A DNA stretch of 64,000 nt from an uncultured Campylobacter sp. (GCA_934718785.1 CAKVAF010000003.1:50066-114065); one strand, 5' to 3'. Counted from the stretch's first letter, positions 43,982-53,478 are shown. The notes: a model not told the origin generated them from the sequence alone. Numbers and translations are program-made.

Positions 43982-44602
43982 TTACCAAGTGACTGATTTG
44001 CTTGAGCCTACTTTATCAATGACTTTTTCATCCTCCCAATAAACAAGCCCTGAAGTCAAATCCGTTACACGAAGTAAGAAAAAATACTCCACCTGTGTTT
44101 TGCCATTGCTAAGCTTGACATTGTCTTGTCTGATTTTGCCCGCAAGTGAAAAGTCAGGCGAAACGATAGTGCCTTTTTTAGCGATGGTTTTTTGATTGAA
44201 CTCATCATTATCTCTAAGCTCTCTTACATCCTCAGTCATACTATCAAGCGCACCGCCAGCTGCAACAGCTGAAGTGAGTATAAATTTGCCTGATTTTCTC
44301 ATCGCTTGAGTGATTTTGGCGGTAAGTTTTTCTGTGTCGATTCTTTGTGGGGTATCATTGAGAATGCGCCCAATGGCAACGACTTTCCTTGAGCCTTGCG
44401 CAATATTTGCAAAAGCTGGGTCGCTAAGCATAGAGTTTATCATACTCTCAGCCGCATTTTCAAAGTCTGTGCGGTCAAGTCCTAGAGTTAGAGATTTGCC
44501 CTTATTGGTTTGAGCAGCTGAGCCACTGGTATAAACAGCTTCGGTGCAAGCTGTGAAACTTAAAGCCGCCGCAAGAGCAAGCGCGATATGTGTTTTTTTC
44601 AT
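43982..44602 (-). CDS. LpoB-like outer-membrane lipoprotein
   Basis: The 206-residue protein has a lipoprotein signal with lipobox FTAC (Cys19). The mature part has GRILNDTPQRIDTEKLTAKI and GKIRQDNVKLSNGKTQVEYF, as in LpoB, the activator of penicillin-binding protein 1b in enterics. LpoB function in Campylobacter is unproven. A YcfL-like gene lies 18 bases upstream, as in E. coli ycfL-lpoB. Corresponds to Cj0091 (memory). The 96-base gap to the next gene is AT-rich. Confidence 0.82.
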   Translation of the reverse strand: MKKTHIALALAAALSFTACTEAVYTSGSAAQTNKGKSLTLGLDRTDFENAAESMINSMLSDPAFANIAQGSRKVVAIGRILNDTPQRIDTEKLTAKITQAMRKSGKFILTSAVAAGGALDSMTEDVRELRDNDEFNQKTIAKKGTIVSPDFSLAGKIRQDNVKLSNGKTQVEYFFLLRVTDLTSGLVYWEDEKVIDKVGSSKSVTW

Positions 44603-44620
44603 TTTTTCTCCTTTTTAAAT

Positions 44621-44998
44621 TTAATTATCCTGCAAAAAGATTTTAAAATCTTTTGCGTCTTTGTTGTGAGCGATTTTAGAGATAATGATCTCTTCATCTG
44701 TTCTAAGCTTTATAGCTTCGTAATTTTCGCCTATGCTTGAGCGCAAACTAAAGCCATCTTTATCTTTCCACTCGACCCTGTAAGCGAGATTTTTCGTGCT
44801 TGAGCTTTCAAGTATAAGCTCAAATTCAAGCAAGCCATTCGCATTGTTTCTAATCCTTAAATCCTTAACAATACTTTTACTCACATCACTAAATTCGATG
44901 TGTTGTGCTATTTTTTGCTTCAAATCAACGCTGGTTGTAGGCTTTGAAGCCAAGCACGCTGTAAAACAAAGCGCCATAAACAAACTAAGAAATTTCAT
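44621..44998 (-). CDS. YcfL-like lipoprotein
   Basis: A 125-residue lipoprotein with lipobox FTAC (Cys15). The mature domain has a YcfL (DUF1425) pattern: VKDLRIRNNANGLLEFELIL, then LAYRVEWKDKDGFSLRS. It is next to the LpoB-like gene, as ycfL is in E. coli. Its role is unknown in both. It lies 8 bases after the first gene of the operon. Confidence 0.8.
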   Translation of the reverse strand: MKFLSLFMALCFTACLASKPTTSVDLKQKIAQHIEFSDVSKSIVKDLRIRNNANGLLEFELILESSSTKNLAYRVEWKDKDGFSLRSSIGENYEAIKLRTDEEIIISKIAHNKDAKDFKIFLQDN

Positions 44999-45006
44999 TT
45001 TTTATC

Positions 45007-46377
45007 CTAACGCCCTTCTATAATGTTGATTTTAGCCTCTAAATCCGGAGAATAAGAACGCACAATCACAAGCACGTTTTTATCTTTTGGCAATTCTTTT
45101 TGCGCTAAAGTGATACCTGTATGGCTTTTTACTTCAAGCTTGCCTGTATTTTTGATCATCTTTACACTTGCTGTTTTAGGTAAAGACTGCCAGCTTCTTA
45201 CATCTGCTTTTGTGAGCGCTGAAGTTGCTGCTGAAGTGCCAACTGAAAGCAAGCCACCTACAAGATCATTATCTGCTTGCTCTGCTACAACGGTGTTTAG
45301 AGTTGTTTTAATGATAGTTGAAGCCAAAGCTTTTGCTATCATTGAAGGCATTTCGATTTTAAACTCCGTAGCCACTATGTCATCAAAATTTGTAAGCTGT
45401 GAAGTAACTTCGCCATTAACAAACACCTTTTCATAAGAAGGCGCTCGTTTTTTTAGCGTTTGAAGTGCGACAGGCACGCTTGAGATATTTTTACTGACAA
45501 CAAAAGGCAAAGTCAATGAAAACTCATCTTTTACCGCGCCAAAGCCATCTTCATACACGACAAAAATGTGCTTAGCAAGCTTATCAGGCTTCACGCTCTT
45601 TGCGTAGCTGTTAAATACTTTTCTCTCGCTTGCAAATTCTTTATTTGTGTGCGTTGCCGCCACTTCTTTAAATAAATCCGCTGCCTTTTTATAATCTTTA
45701 TCTAAAAGGAAAAAGATAGAAGCTAAATAAGTTGCATAAGGATTTGTGAAATTCTTTTGAGCTTTAAACTCACCTGAAAACATCTTATCATATTCACTCA
45801 TAATGGTTTGAGTGTTTTTGCCCATATTTTCTTTGTAGTTTGGATCTTTCTTGGCTTTTTCTTGCTCTTCTTTGTCTTTTTGGATTTGCTTGGCAAAGTA
45901 TTGTTTTGCTTTATTTTGACGCTCTAAGGCTCTGTTAAACTCTACTCTAGCCTCATCAAATTCTTTAAGCTCAAGATAATTAAGCCCTTTATAAACATTG
46001 ACCATAATTCTCTCATACAAAGAGCCATCATAATCCATCAAAGTTTCATTCAAAAGAGCGCCCACTGCGACTTTTGCACCCTTTGCGACAGGATTTTTTA
46101 AATCCACATCCGTTTTGTAAGATTCTTCAGCTGCATTGAAGAAAAAGTTACTTTTCTCAAACTGAGCGCAAGATCTAGCAATCGATCCTGTATTGATACC
46201 TGTATAGATGACATCATCTTTTTTCTTGATTTTTTCTTCATTTTGTTTGAAAAAATCCTCACCACAAAAATTTTGCTTGAGCTGTTGCTCAAAGGTTTGA
46301 TTACTTGCTTGATGATTGGAACAAGCAGTTAAAAATAGCCCCATTAAGAGTGCCACCGCCATTAAATGAGATTTCAA
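45007..46377 (-). CDS. Lipoprotein with TPR-like region, COG3014-like
   Basis: First gene of the operon: 456 residues, TTG start at 46377 with AAGGAG 6 bases before it. An internal ATG at 46362 is the alternative. Lipobox LTAC gives Cys19. Helical repeats (about 95-230) include YEKGLNYLELKEFDEARVEF-like tetratricopeptide units (exact text VNVYKGLNYLELKEFDEARV). A conserved C-terminal domain follows. Matches Cj0089 (memory) and the COG3014 group found next to LpoB/YcfL in vibrios. Probably anchored at the outer membrane. Confidence 0.8.
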   Translation of the reverse strand: MKSHLMAVALLMGLFLTACSNHQASNQTFEQQLKQNFCGEDFFKQNEEKIKKKDDVIYTGINTGSIARSCAQFEKSNFFFNAAEESYKTDVDLKNPVAKGAKVAVGALLNETLMDYDGSLYERIMVNVYKGLNYLELKEFDEARVEFNRALERQNKAKQYFAKQIQKDKEEQEKAKKDPNYKENMGKNTQTIMSEYDKMFSGEFKAQKNFTNPYATYLASIFFLLDKDYKKAADLFKEVAATHTNKEFASERKVFNSYAKSVKPDKLAKHIFVVYEDGFGAVKDEFSLTLPFVVSKNISSVPVALQTLKKRAPSYEKVFVNGEVTSQLTNFDDIVATEFKIEMPSMIAKALASTIIKTTLNTVVAEQADNDLVGGLLSVGTSAATSALTKADVRSWQSLPKTASVKMIKNTGKLEVKSHTGITLAQKELPKDKNVLVIVRSYSPDLEAKINIIEGR

Positions 46378-46410
46378 GTCTTACTCCTTTTTTTTAATAT
46401 TTTGCTTATT

Positions 46411-46416
46411 ATTATA
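46411..46416 (-). promoter_or_regulatory. -10 box of the five-gene lipoprotein operon
   Basis: On the minus strand, ACATATAATAAT contains a perfect TATAAT 34 bases before the TTG start. The remainder of 46417-46614 is AT-rich without a gene. Confidence 0.65.
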
Positions 46417-46614
46417 TGTTTTTTTGTCTTCCTTAAAATTTTTAAAAATTTCAGCTAGAATTTAGTTTTTGTGGGTAAATTTGTAACAAATTTGTAAAAC
46501 ATTAAGAAAATATTAATTTTAAAAGCGCGTTCGATCTTAAGATAAATAAAAATTTAGAGAGTAAAAATTCAGTGAAATTTAAAAATGAGATTTCAAATAA
46601 TAAAAGAAGTAAGC

Positions 46615-46968
46615 CTAAATCTGCTTGCCTATGCTTTGCTCATCCAGCTTTTTTTCAAGCATTAAATCAATGATGGGCTGTTCTCTTTTATTGGCTCTTT
46701 GGCAGTGATTTTTTTGGAAAAAATCTGTGATTTTAATCACCACTTTAGCCCATTTTTTATCGCGCTCACGCCACGCGTGAGAAGAAAGACTTTCCCACGC
46801 ATAGCCATTAAAAAGCGTGGCATTGACAAAATGATCCATCGCGCGAACGCCCTGACGCACGCGCGCCACGCTGATAAAAATACCCACAAACACGATAAAT
46901 AAATAGCCGATGATAAAAAGCGGCACCACAGCACACAAAAGCAAGGTGCCAGCGAGTTTTTCTTTCAT
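46615..46968 (-). CDS. Small membrane protein, function unknown
   Basis: A 117-residue protein with one long or two short membrane segments at about 7-36, then a cytosolic half with FNGYAWESLSSHAWRERDKKW and FFQKNHCQRANKRE. Proteins with a comparable SSRAWR...HC pattern occur widely as uncharacterised small membrane proteins (memory, no family named). It is a single gene without close neighbours on the same strand. Start at 46968 has AAAGAGC upstream. Confidence 0.65.
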   Translation of the reverse strand: MKEKLAGTLLLCAVVPLFIIGYLFIVFVGIFISVARVRQGVRAMDHFVNATLFNGYAWESLSSHAWRERDKKWAKVVIKITDFFQKNHCQRANKREQPIIDLMLEKKLDEQSIGKQI

Positions 46969-47072
46969 TAAAAGCTCTTTTTGATAAATTGATATGAATT
47001 GATTTTAAAATTTAAAATTTATCATTTTAAGTTAAATTGATAGAAAATTTAAAGCAAAAATGATAAAATTAA

Positions 47073-47117
47073 TTTTAAAACTCGCTTACAAGCTTTGCGC
47101 CACGGTTTTTGAATTTA
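47073..47117 (+). repeat. Degenerate short GC-rich repeat
   Basis: TTTTAAAACTCGC and GCGCCACGGTTTTTGAATTT match the ends of the repeat unit but are split by a 10-base insert (TTACAAGCTT). Likely a decayed copy. Confidence 0.4.
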
Positions 47118-47145
47118 TTATTGAATTAAATTGATTTAATTTCAC

Positions 47146-48501
47146 TCAAGCTTTTCTAGGCTCTAAACAGGCTAAAAGTCCATTTGCGGTGCGTATAGTA
47201 AGACGACCGACGACATCTGGGGTGAAATTTTCTTTTAATTTGATCTTGTATTTTTCTAAAATATTACCCAGCAAAATCATCGCTTCTTGCATCGCAAAGC
47301 CCTGCCCTATACAAATGCGCTCGCCCATTCCAAAAGGCATATAGGCATCTTTGTTAAAAGGAGCGTTAAAGCGCGCTGGATCAAACTCATCAGGTCTATC
47401 CCAAAGCTTTCTGTGCCTGTGAATGAGCCAAGGCGCTACGACTATGCCCGAGCCTTTTTTAACCTCTTTATCGCGCAGCATAAAATCCTTGCGCGCACTT
47501 CTGGCAAAAAAGCCTACCGGCGGATAGAGCCTTAAGGCTTCTTTAAAGATATTGTTTAAAATTTTAAGCTCCTTAATCTCGCTTGGCTCAAAGCGCGCGC
47601 CCTTTTTCACGTTTTTTATCTCCTTATAAGCTTCATCTTGCCATTTTGGATTTAAAGCCAGACAATAAAGCGTCCATGTAAGCGAGCTTGCTGTCGTCTC
47701 GTGCCCTGCTAAAAAGAGCATACAAACTTGATCTAAAATTTCTTTAAAAGAAAAGCGCGCATTTGTATCCACATCCACCGTGCGCAATAAAGAGTCTAAA
47801 ATATCGGCTTTAAAAATGCTGTCTATATTATCATAACGAGGCTTAATGATATCACTAAGCGCCTTTCTGATGACTTCGCCGGCTTTCAAACGCTTTTTAT
47901 CCCCGAGTAAATTTGAAAGCCATTTAGGAAAAGAAAACATCGAACGCATCGCGCTTTTAAGCGTTTGCTCTTGAAATACAGTAAAGGCTTCAAGGATGAT
48001 TTTACCTTGCTTTTCATCGAGCTTTTCACTCATAATCGTGCGAAAAATCACATCCGCAGTTACAAAAGTCATCGCTTCGTCTAAATCTTGGATTTGATTT
48101 TCTAAAAGCTTAAAGCGCGCCATCATATCATCAGCCGCCTCGCTCATCAGCTCAAAGACCTTGCCAATTCTAGTCATTTCAAAGCTTGGATTTAAAAGCT
48201 TTCTTTGCTTTTTCCACACCTCATCATTTGTAGTGAAAATACTCACGCCCAAAAGTGGCTCTAAAAGGCGGTGTAAAAGCTCGGATTTTGGAAAGTCCTT
48301 GACATCATCGACCATAATTTTACGTACACAGGCGACATCATTGACGACATAAAGGTCAAAATTTGGCATTTTCACGCGCCCTGTTTGCATCGAATAGCTC
48401 TTTTCATAAAGCCCATCCAGCCAGCTTCTTCTTTTGAGTAAAAAGGTTATTAAATTTGAAGCTTTGTTTTTGTGTGGCTTAGGATAAAAAGGACATTTCA
48501 T
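47146..48501 (-). CDS. Cytochrome P450
   Basis: P450s insert one oxygen atom into organic substrates with heme. The 451-residue protein has the oxygen-binding helix LFLAGHETTASSL, the ExxR motif FKEALRLYPPV and the heme-Cys loop MPFGMGERICIGQGFAM. The form is cytosolic or peripheral. C. jejuni has a single P450, Cj1411c (CYP172 family, memory), likewise adjacent to the membrane protein upstream here. No ferredoxin or reductase partner is nearby; substrate unknown. Confidence 0.95.
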   Translation of the reverse strand: MKCPFYPKPHKNKASNLITFLLKRRSWLDGLYEKSYSMQTGRVKMPNFDLYVVNDVACVRKIMVDDVKDFPKSELLHRLLEPLLGVSIFTTNDEVWKKQRKLLNPSFEMTRIGKVFELMSEAADDMMARFKLLENQIQDLDEAMTFVTADVIFRTIMSEKLDEKQGKIILEAFTVFQEQTLKSAMRSMFSFPKWLSNLLGDKKRLKAGEVIRKALSDIIKPRYDNIDSIFKADILDSLLRTVDVDTNARFSFKEILDQVCMLFLAGHETTASSLTWTLYCLALNPKWQDEAYKEIKNVKKGARFEPSEIKELKILNNIFKEALRLYPPVGFFARSARKDFMLRDKEVKKGSGIVVAPWLIHRHRKLWDRPDEFDPARFNAPFNKDAYMPFGMGERICIGQGFAMQEAMILLGNILEKYKIKLKENFTPDVVGRLTIRTANGLLACLEPRKA

Positions 48502-49688
48502 TAACTTTTCCTTATATAATTTTCTAAAAAATCATTTTGTGTCAAAAAGGCGAAATAATCATACTCCCCGCCCTTAATTTCATTGGCACAAAGGTATAAA
48601 AAATGCACCTTATACCAGTCTTTTTTAAAGCTTTGATAAGTTTTCTCATCATAAAGCCTGAAAAAATTTGCCGATAAAAAATGTGCGCGAATTTGCTCGC
48701 TTTTTTTTACAGGCTCAAGTCCCCTTAACTTGCGCGAACTTGTAAAAAAATCAAGCCTAAAAAAGCTCGCCCCGTCAATCTTAGAAGTGAAATCAAACCA
48801 AGTCAAATCCTTGCAATTTGCTAGATAATCAAGCTCTTCATTCACACGAAGCGCCTTTTTGTGATAGCTTGCTAGGGGGATACACTCGCCAAGGCTAAGG
48901 ATTTTCACATTTTTAAGGCTTAAATCACGCTTCTTTGCCTCTTTTACAAGCCTTGAAATAACGCCTAAAAGCACAATGGTGCCCACACTATGCGCACTAA
49001 TAATCAGCTCAAAGTCTTTTTTGTCAGCGTTTTGCTCCAAGCTTTTAAAAATCAGCTCGAAAAATTCTTTTTCTTTATTTTCAATCTCTTTAATCTCGCC
49101 CTTTGCCAAACGCTCGCAAAAAGTGCAAATGCGAAGCAGCCAAAAAGCAGCACTTTTAGCCGCGAATTTATTGATAAATTTAAAAGCAAAATACAAAAAT
49201 ATAAAAGCCAGCAAAACCCCTAAAATCGCGCCTAAAATCAAGCCTAAAGTAGAATTTAAAGCAGAGTTTAAAGCAAAAATACTCAGGCCAAAAAGCGTGG
49301 CTGCTAGAGCAAACACAAACAAAAAGCTTAAAATAAAATAAAAAAATGGAAAAAATCCCGCTATAAGCGTGGTAGGACAGGACTTGCCATACTCTAAAAA
49401 AACGCCTGTTAAAACATAAGTTTTAAAAAAATAAAAGCAGTCTTTAAGCGCGGCAAACACGCCTTTTAGCCAGTATTTTTTAACCACATCGCTCCAGGAT
49501 AAAAAATGATACACGCATTTACTTTGAGCTGCGTTAATTTCGCAGCTTGCGTGTGCCTTATCAAAGGCTTTGAGTGGGGAAATTTCGCATTTTTCATCAT
49601 AAAGGGCTAAATTTTTTTTAAGCAAGCTATAATAAAATCTATACCCCCTAGGATCATAGCCTGAGATATAAAAAACTTCTCTTTGCAT
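48501..49688 (-). CDS. Membrane protein with hydrolase-like AHSVG motif
   Basis: A 395-residue protein with two membrane segments (about 108-133 and 140-172) and large soluble parts on both sides. ELIISAHSVGTIVLLGVISRL near residue 230 looks like an alpha/beta hydrolase nucleophile elbow (x-H-S-x-G). The opening VFYISGYDPRGYRFYY resembles the first strand of such folds. The P450 start overlaps its stop by one base, so the two are coupled. It corresponds to Cj1412c by position (memory). A lipid-modifying role with the P450 is possible (inference). Confidence 0.75.
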   Translation of the reverse strand: MQREVFYISGYDPRGYRFYYSLLKKNLALYDEKCEISPLKAFDKAHASCEINAAQSKCVYHFLSWSDVVKKYWLKGVFAALKDCFYFFKTYVLTGVFLEYGKSCPTTLIAGFFPFFYFILSFLFVFALAATLFGLSIFALNSALNSTLGLILGAILGVLLAFIFLYFAFKFINKFAAKSAAFWLLRICTFCERLAKGEIKEIENKEKEFFELIFKSLEQNADKKDFELIISAHSVGTIVLLGVISRLVKEAKKRDLSLKNVKILSLGECIPLASYHKKALRVNEELDYLANCKDLTWFDFTSKIDGASFFRLDFFTSSRKLRGLEPVKKSEQIRAHFLSANFFRLYDEKTYQSFKKDWYKVHFLYLCANEIKGGEYDYFAFLTQNDFLENYIRKS

Positions 49689-49778
49689 ACTTCATCTTAC
49701 CTTTATCAAATTATATTCTAATTATATTCTAAGCAGGTTAATTGATAGAAATTTAAGCTTGAAATTTACAAAAATTGT

Positions 49779-49784
49779 TATAAT
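49779..49784 (+). promoter_or_regulatory. -10 box before the outer-membrane factor gene
   Basis: TATAAT in TTGTTATAATAAAG lies 31 bases before the TTG start at 49815. It is the only clear box in the divergent gap 49689-49814. Confidence 0.55.
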
Positions 49785-49814
49785 AAAGTTTCAAATTTTC
49801 TTTTAGGATTTGAT

Positions 49815-51098
49815 TTGTATTTTTTAAAATTTGGCTTTTTTTATTTTTGTTTAAGCTTTGCTTTGTTCGCTTCCAATTTAAATGAACTCATCGCATTAAG
49901 CGCGCAAAATGAAGAGTATTTAAAGGCTGAGTTAGAGCATTTAAAAGCAGCCAGCAAGCGCTCACAAGCCTTTCGCGAATACCTGCCTGAGCTTAGCCTT
50001 AACGCAAATTATTTAGCAAATAATAAAGACAGATTCATCACAGATCCTAAAGAAAGCCTATTTGCAAGCCTTTCTTTGAAATTTTTAGTCTTTGATTTTT
50101 TTAAAAGAGAAAACACCTTAAGAGCGCTTGAAAATGCGCAGGATTTAGCCCTTGTAGCAAAAAATTACAGCAAAAATTATTTGGCATTAAAAGCTTGCAT
50201 TTTATATTTTAATTATCAAAGTTTGCAAAGCTTGATTAAAGCAAGCACGCAGAAAAAAAAGGCTTTGAAGCAGAGTTTAAAGCGCCTTGAAGCCTTTTAT
50301 AAGGTAGGATTAAGCGCGCAAGAAGATCTTGAAGCCGTGCGCGCGAAATTTTATTTGGCTGATTTAGAGCTTGCGCAAAATGAGCTAAAACTGGCTCAAA
50401 TTGCGCGTGATATTAAGCTTTTAAGCAAGCAAGATTTTACACCTAATGCACGCGCAAGTTTAAGCGAGCCTGAGAATTTAAATGAGAGCAAAAATTACGA
50501 GCTTTTAATGACGCAAAGTAAAATCTTTTTAGCGCAAAATGAGCTAAACGCGGCGCGGGCTGAGTATTTTCCTAAAATTTTCATTCAAAACCGCTTTACA
50601 AGCTATAAAAATCACTTTGATATTGAGGTGCCACAAGCCTTTAGACCCATTGCGGGCGAGTTTAGCCAGACTTATTTTCCCAAGCATTCAAACACCAATC
50701 AATTTTTACTCGGCTTTGAATGGAAAATTTTTGATTTTAACGCTAGAAATAAGGCTGTGGAGCAAAAAAGGCTTGATTTGCAAATTGCTAAGCTTGAAAA
50801 TGCTTATAAAAAACGAGAACTCGCTTTAAATTTAGAGCAAAATTATGATGAATTAAAGCTTTTAAAAAGGCAAATTAAAGCCTTAGAGCAAGCTTTTAAG
50901 GCGAGCAATCTAGCCTTTTTGAGCATTGAAAAGAAATTTCAAAGCCAGCTTGCAAGCTACAATGACTATCTTTTGGCACTTGAGAGCAAATTTAAAGCAC
51001 AAAGTGATTTGGAATTTGCTTTGAATGAGTTTGAAATTTCTAAAGCAAAGCTTTATTTTCTTGCGGCTGTGAGTATTGAAGAAAGGATTAAGCCATGA
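49815..51098 (+). CDS. TolC-family outer-membrane factor
   Basis: TolC-type proteins form trimeric channels through the outer membrane and periplasm. A TTG start at 49815 (TAGGAT upstream) gives 427 residues, with a signal peptide (about 1-19, ending SFALFAS) and the long coiled-coil helices typical of the fold, including KVGLSAQEDLEAVRAKFYLA and the equivalent in the second half. The internal duplication is visible in length and pattern. It overlaps the adaptor gene by 4 bases. There is no inner-membrane pump next to it. Confidence 0.88.
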   Translation: MYFLKFGFFYFCLSFALFASNLNELIALSAQNEEYLKAELEHLKAASKRSQAFREYLPELSLNANYLANNKDRFITDPKESLFASLSLKFLVFDFFKRENTLRALENAQDLALVAKNYSKNYLALKACILYFNYQSLQSLIKASTQKKKALKQSLKRLEAFYKVGLSAQEDLEAVRAKFYLADLELAQNELKLAQIARDIKLLSKQDFTPNARASLSEPENLNESKNYELLMTQSKIFLAQNELNAARAEYFPKIFIQNRFTSYKNHFDIEVPQAFRPIAGEFSQTYFPKHSNTNQFLLGFEWKIFDFNARNKAVEQKRLDLQIAKLENAYKKRELALNLEQNYDELKLLKRQIKALEQAFKASNLAFLSIEKKFQSQLASYNDYLLALESKFKAQSDLEFALNEFEISKAKLYFLAAVSIEERIKP

Positions 51099-51838
51099 AA
51101 AAAATTCTTTTTTTGATGAGTTTTTTTGTGTTTTTAAAAGCAGAGCAGCTTTATTCTAGCTTTGATGTGGTAGCGATTCATCAAAGTAAGTTGGCTTTAG
51201 AAATCGGTGGGATTGTGTCTGAGATTTTCGTAGAGCCTTCTAGTATCGTTAAAAAGGGCGATGTATTACTAAAACTTGATAGCACAAGTGAGCAAATTGC
51301 GCTTAAAGCAGCTAAAAATGACTACGCGCTTGCAAATGTAGCCTTTCAAAATGCAAAATCGCGTTTTAATAAATTTAAAGAAGTGAAAGAATTTATCGAT
51401 AAACAAAGCTTTGAAGACATTAAGGCTAAGTATGAAAGCGCTCAATTAAATTTACAAAAAGCGCGCTTAAATATACAACATTATGAAAATATCATTGATA
51501 AAAAAAGCCTTAAAGCGCCTTTTGATGGGGTGATTGCGAGAAAATTTGTGGATTTGGGACAGGCTGTGGCACCTGTTTCTATGGTGCTTTTTGAGATTTT
51601 TTCTTATCCTGATGTGAAGCTTATTTTAAGTTTTGATGAAAAATATAAGGATGAAGTCAAGCTAGGACAAGAATTTATTTATAAAATTGACGGCAGCAAG
51701 GATGAGTTTAAGGGCAAAATCGCACTCATTTATCCAAGTGTAGATATAAAAACGCGAAAAATTTATGCCGAAGTTAAAGCTAAAGGCTTTATGCCCGGAC
51801 TCTTTGGCGAAGGCTATATTCAAATACCAAATCATTAA
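51095..51838 (+). CDS. Periplasmic adaptor (membrane fusion) protein
   Basis: The 247-residue adaptor starts with a signal peptide (about 1-16). It has a split biotinyl/lipoyl domain (EIGGIVSEIFVEPSSIVKKG and SLKAPFDGVIARKFVDLGQ), a helical hairpin between them and a beta-barrel domain. It is short, with no recognisable membrane-proximal domain. It pairs with the preceding TolC-family gene. The transporter they serve must lie elsewhere or be missing. Confidence 0.86.
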   Translation: MKKILFLMSFFVFLKAEQLYSSFDVVAIHQSKLALEIGGIVSEIFVEPSSIVKKGDVLLKLDSTSEQIALKAAKNDYALANVAFQNAKSRFNKFKEVKEFIDKQSFEDIKAKYESAQLNLQKARLNIQHYENIIDKKSLKAPFDGVIARKFVDLGQAVAPVSMVLFEIFSYPDVKLILSFDEKYKDEVKLGQEFIYKIDGSKDEFKGKIALIYPSVDIKTRKIYAEVKAKGFMPGLFGEGYIQIPNH

Positions 51839-51950
51839 TAAGCTAAAACAAAATTCAAATTTGTGGCTTAAATGTTTCCAAATTGTGCTATAAACTCGCT
51901 AAAATATACAAACAAACAATGAAAATAATTTAAATTCCAAAGGATACATG

Positions 51951-53399
51951 ATGAAAAAAACGAAAATCGTAGCCACAGTAGGACCTTCAAGCGAGAATGA
52001 GCAAGTGCTTGAAAAGATGATAAAAAACGGCGTGAATGTCTTTCGCCTTAACTTTTCTCACGGCACTCACGAATATCACAGCCAAAACTTAGCCACCATC
52101 CGCAAAGTCGTAGCGCGTCTTAACGCAGTCGTGGGCATTTTGCAAGATATCAGCGGTCCAAAGATCCGCACAAGAGAGCTCAAAGAGCCATTTGAGCTTA
52201 AAAGTGGCGATAGAATGGATTTTTACAAAGAAAGCATAATGGGCGAAAAAGTGGCTAGTAAGCATTATAAACTCAGCATCAACCACCCACAAATCCTTGA
52301 TATGCTAAAAGCAAACGAATACATCTATCTTTACGATGGCTCGATCAAGGCTAAGGTCGTGGCTTTGCACCCTGAATTTGTAGAAACGCTCATTGAAAAT
52401 GACGGCTTTTTAAGCTCAAATAAAGGCATAAATTTCCCAAACACCAAGATCAATATCGATGTCATCACGCAAAAGGACAAGCAGGACTTGCTCTGGGGTA
52501 TAGAAAATGATGTGGATTTTTTAGCCATTTCTTTCGTGCAAAACGCCCACGATATCGATGAAGTGAGAAAAATTCTAGCTAAAAAAAACGCTAAAATCGC
52601 CATTTTTGCTAAGATAGAAAAATTTGACGCGGTGGAAAATATCAACGAAATCATTAACTCAAGCGATGGTATAATGGTAGCGCGCGGGGATTTAGGCATT
52701 GAAGTGCCTTATTATAAAGTGCCAAACATTCAAAAAGAAATCATTCACAAGGCAAATGCTGCAAGTAAGCCCGTCATTACCGCTACTCAAATGCTTTTTT
52801 CACTCGCAAAAGCCAAAAACGCCACCCGCGCAGAAATCTCAGATGTGGCAAATGCCGTGCTAGATGGAACTGATGCTGTAATGCTTAGCGAAGAAAGCGC
52901 AGTAGGAATTGATCCAGCTAATGCAGTTGAGATTATGAGCAAGACGATAAAAGAGACAGAAAAGCACTATCCTTACAATAAATTTGATAGTTTTGCTCTT
53001 TGTGATGATACAGATAAAATTATGCGATCAGCCAGCTCGCTTGCGCTTGATTTAGACGCGAGCGCGATTTTAGCTCTTACAAGTAGTGGAAAATCAGCCA
53101 TTAAACTTGCAAGATATCGTCCAAAGACTAGGATTATCGCTATTGCTCACTCTCAAAAGGCGTTAAACTCCTTAAGTATAGTGTGGGGTGTGGAGCCTTT
53201 AATCGTGGTTGATAAGCAAGATGAGCTTACAAAACTGCTTGCAAGTGCGGTTAAAACGAGCTTCAATCAAGGACTTATAGACAAAGAAAAGACCTATATT
53301 TTAAGTGCGGGCTTTCCTACAGGCACCCCAGGCAGCTCAAATTTAATACGTCTTCTTAAAAAAGAACAAATTGAATACTATTTAAAGCAAGATGATTGA
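51951..53399 (+). CDS. pyk: Pyruvate kinase
   Basis: Pyk makes pyruvate and ATP from phosphoenolpyruvate. Visible signatures: TKIVATVGPSSENEQVLEKM, the catalytic IAIFAKIEKFDAVENI, MVARGDLGIEVPYYKVP and the adjacent TATQMLFSLAKAKNATRAEI. The second of two ATGs (51951) is chosen for its better distance from AGGA at 51941. The 482 residues match the family. In Campylobacter it acts without a working upper glycolysis, so it serves anaplerotic and energy balance roles (knowledge). Confidence 0.96.
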   Translation: MKKTKIVATVGPSSENEQVLEKMIKNGVNVFRLNFSHGTHEYHSQNLATIRKVVARLNAVVGILQDISGPKIRTRELKEPFELKSGDRMDFYKESIMGEKVASKHYKLSINHPQILDMLKANEYIYLYDGSIKAKVVALHPEFVETLIENDGFLSSNKGINFPNTKINIDVITQKDKQDLLWGIENDVDFLAISFVQNAHDIDEVRKILAKKNAKIAIFAKIEKFDAVENINEIINSSDGIMVARGDLGIEVPYYKVPNIQKEIIHKANAASKPVITATQMLFSLAKAKNATRAEISDVANAVLDGTDAVMLSEESAVGIDPANAVEIMSKTIKETEKHYPYNKFDSFALCDDTDKIMRSASSLALDLDASAILALTSSGKSAIKLARYRPKTRIIAIAHSQKALNSLSIVWGVEPLIVVDKQDELTKLLASAVKTSFNQGLIDKEKTYILSAGFPTGTPGSSNLIRLLKKEQIEYYLKQDD

Positions 53400-53478
53400 T
53401 TATAGGCTTTGCTGGCGAAATTTATTTTAATTTAAATTTATAATTTTTTAAGAATAGAATTTATTATTTGACTCAGCT

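Noticed and set aside
47146..49688. Idea that the P450 pair is part of a capsule locus here
   Set aside because: In C. jejuni the pair lies beside kps genes (memory), but no capsule gene adjoins it in this window.
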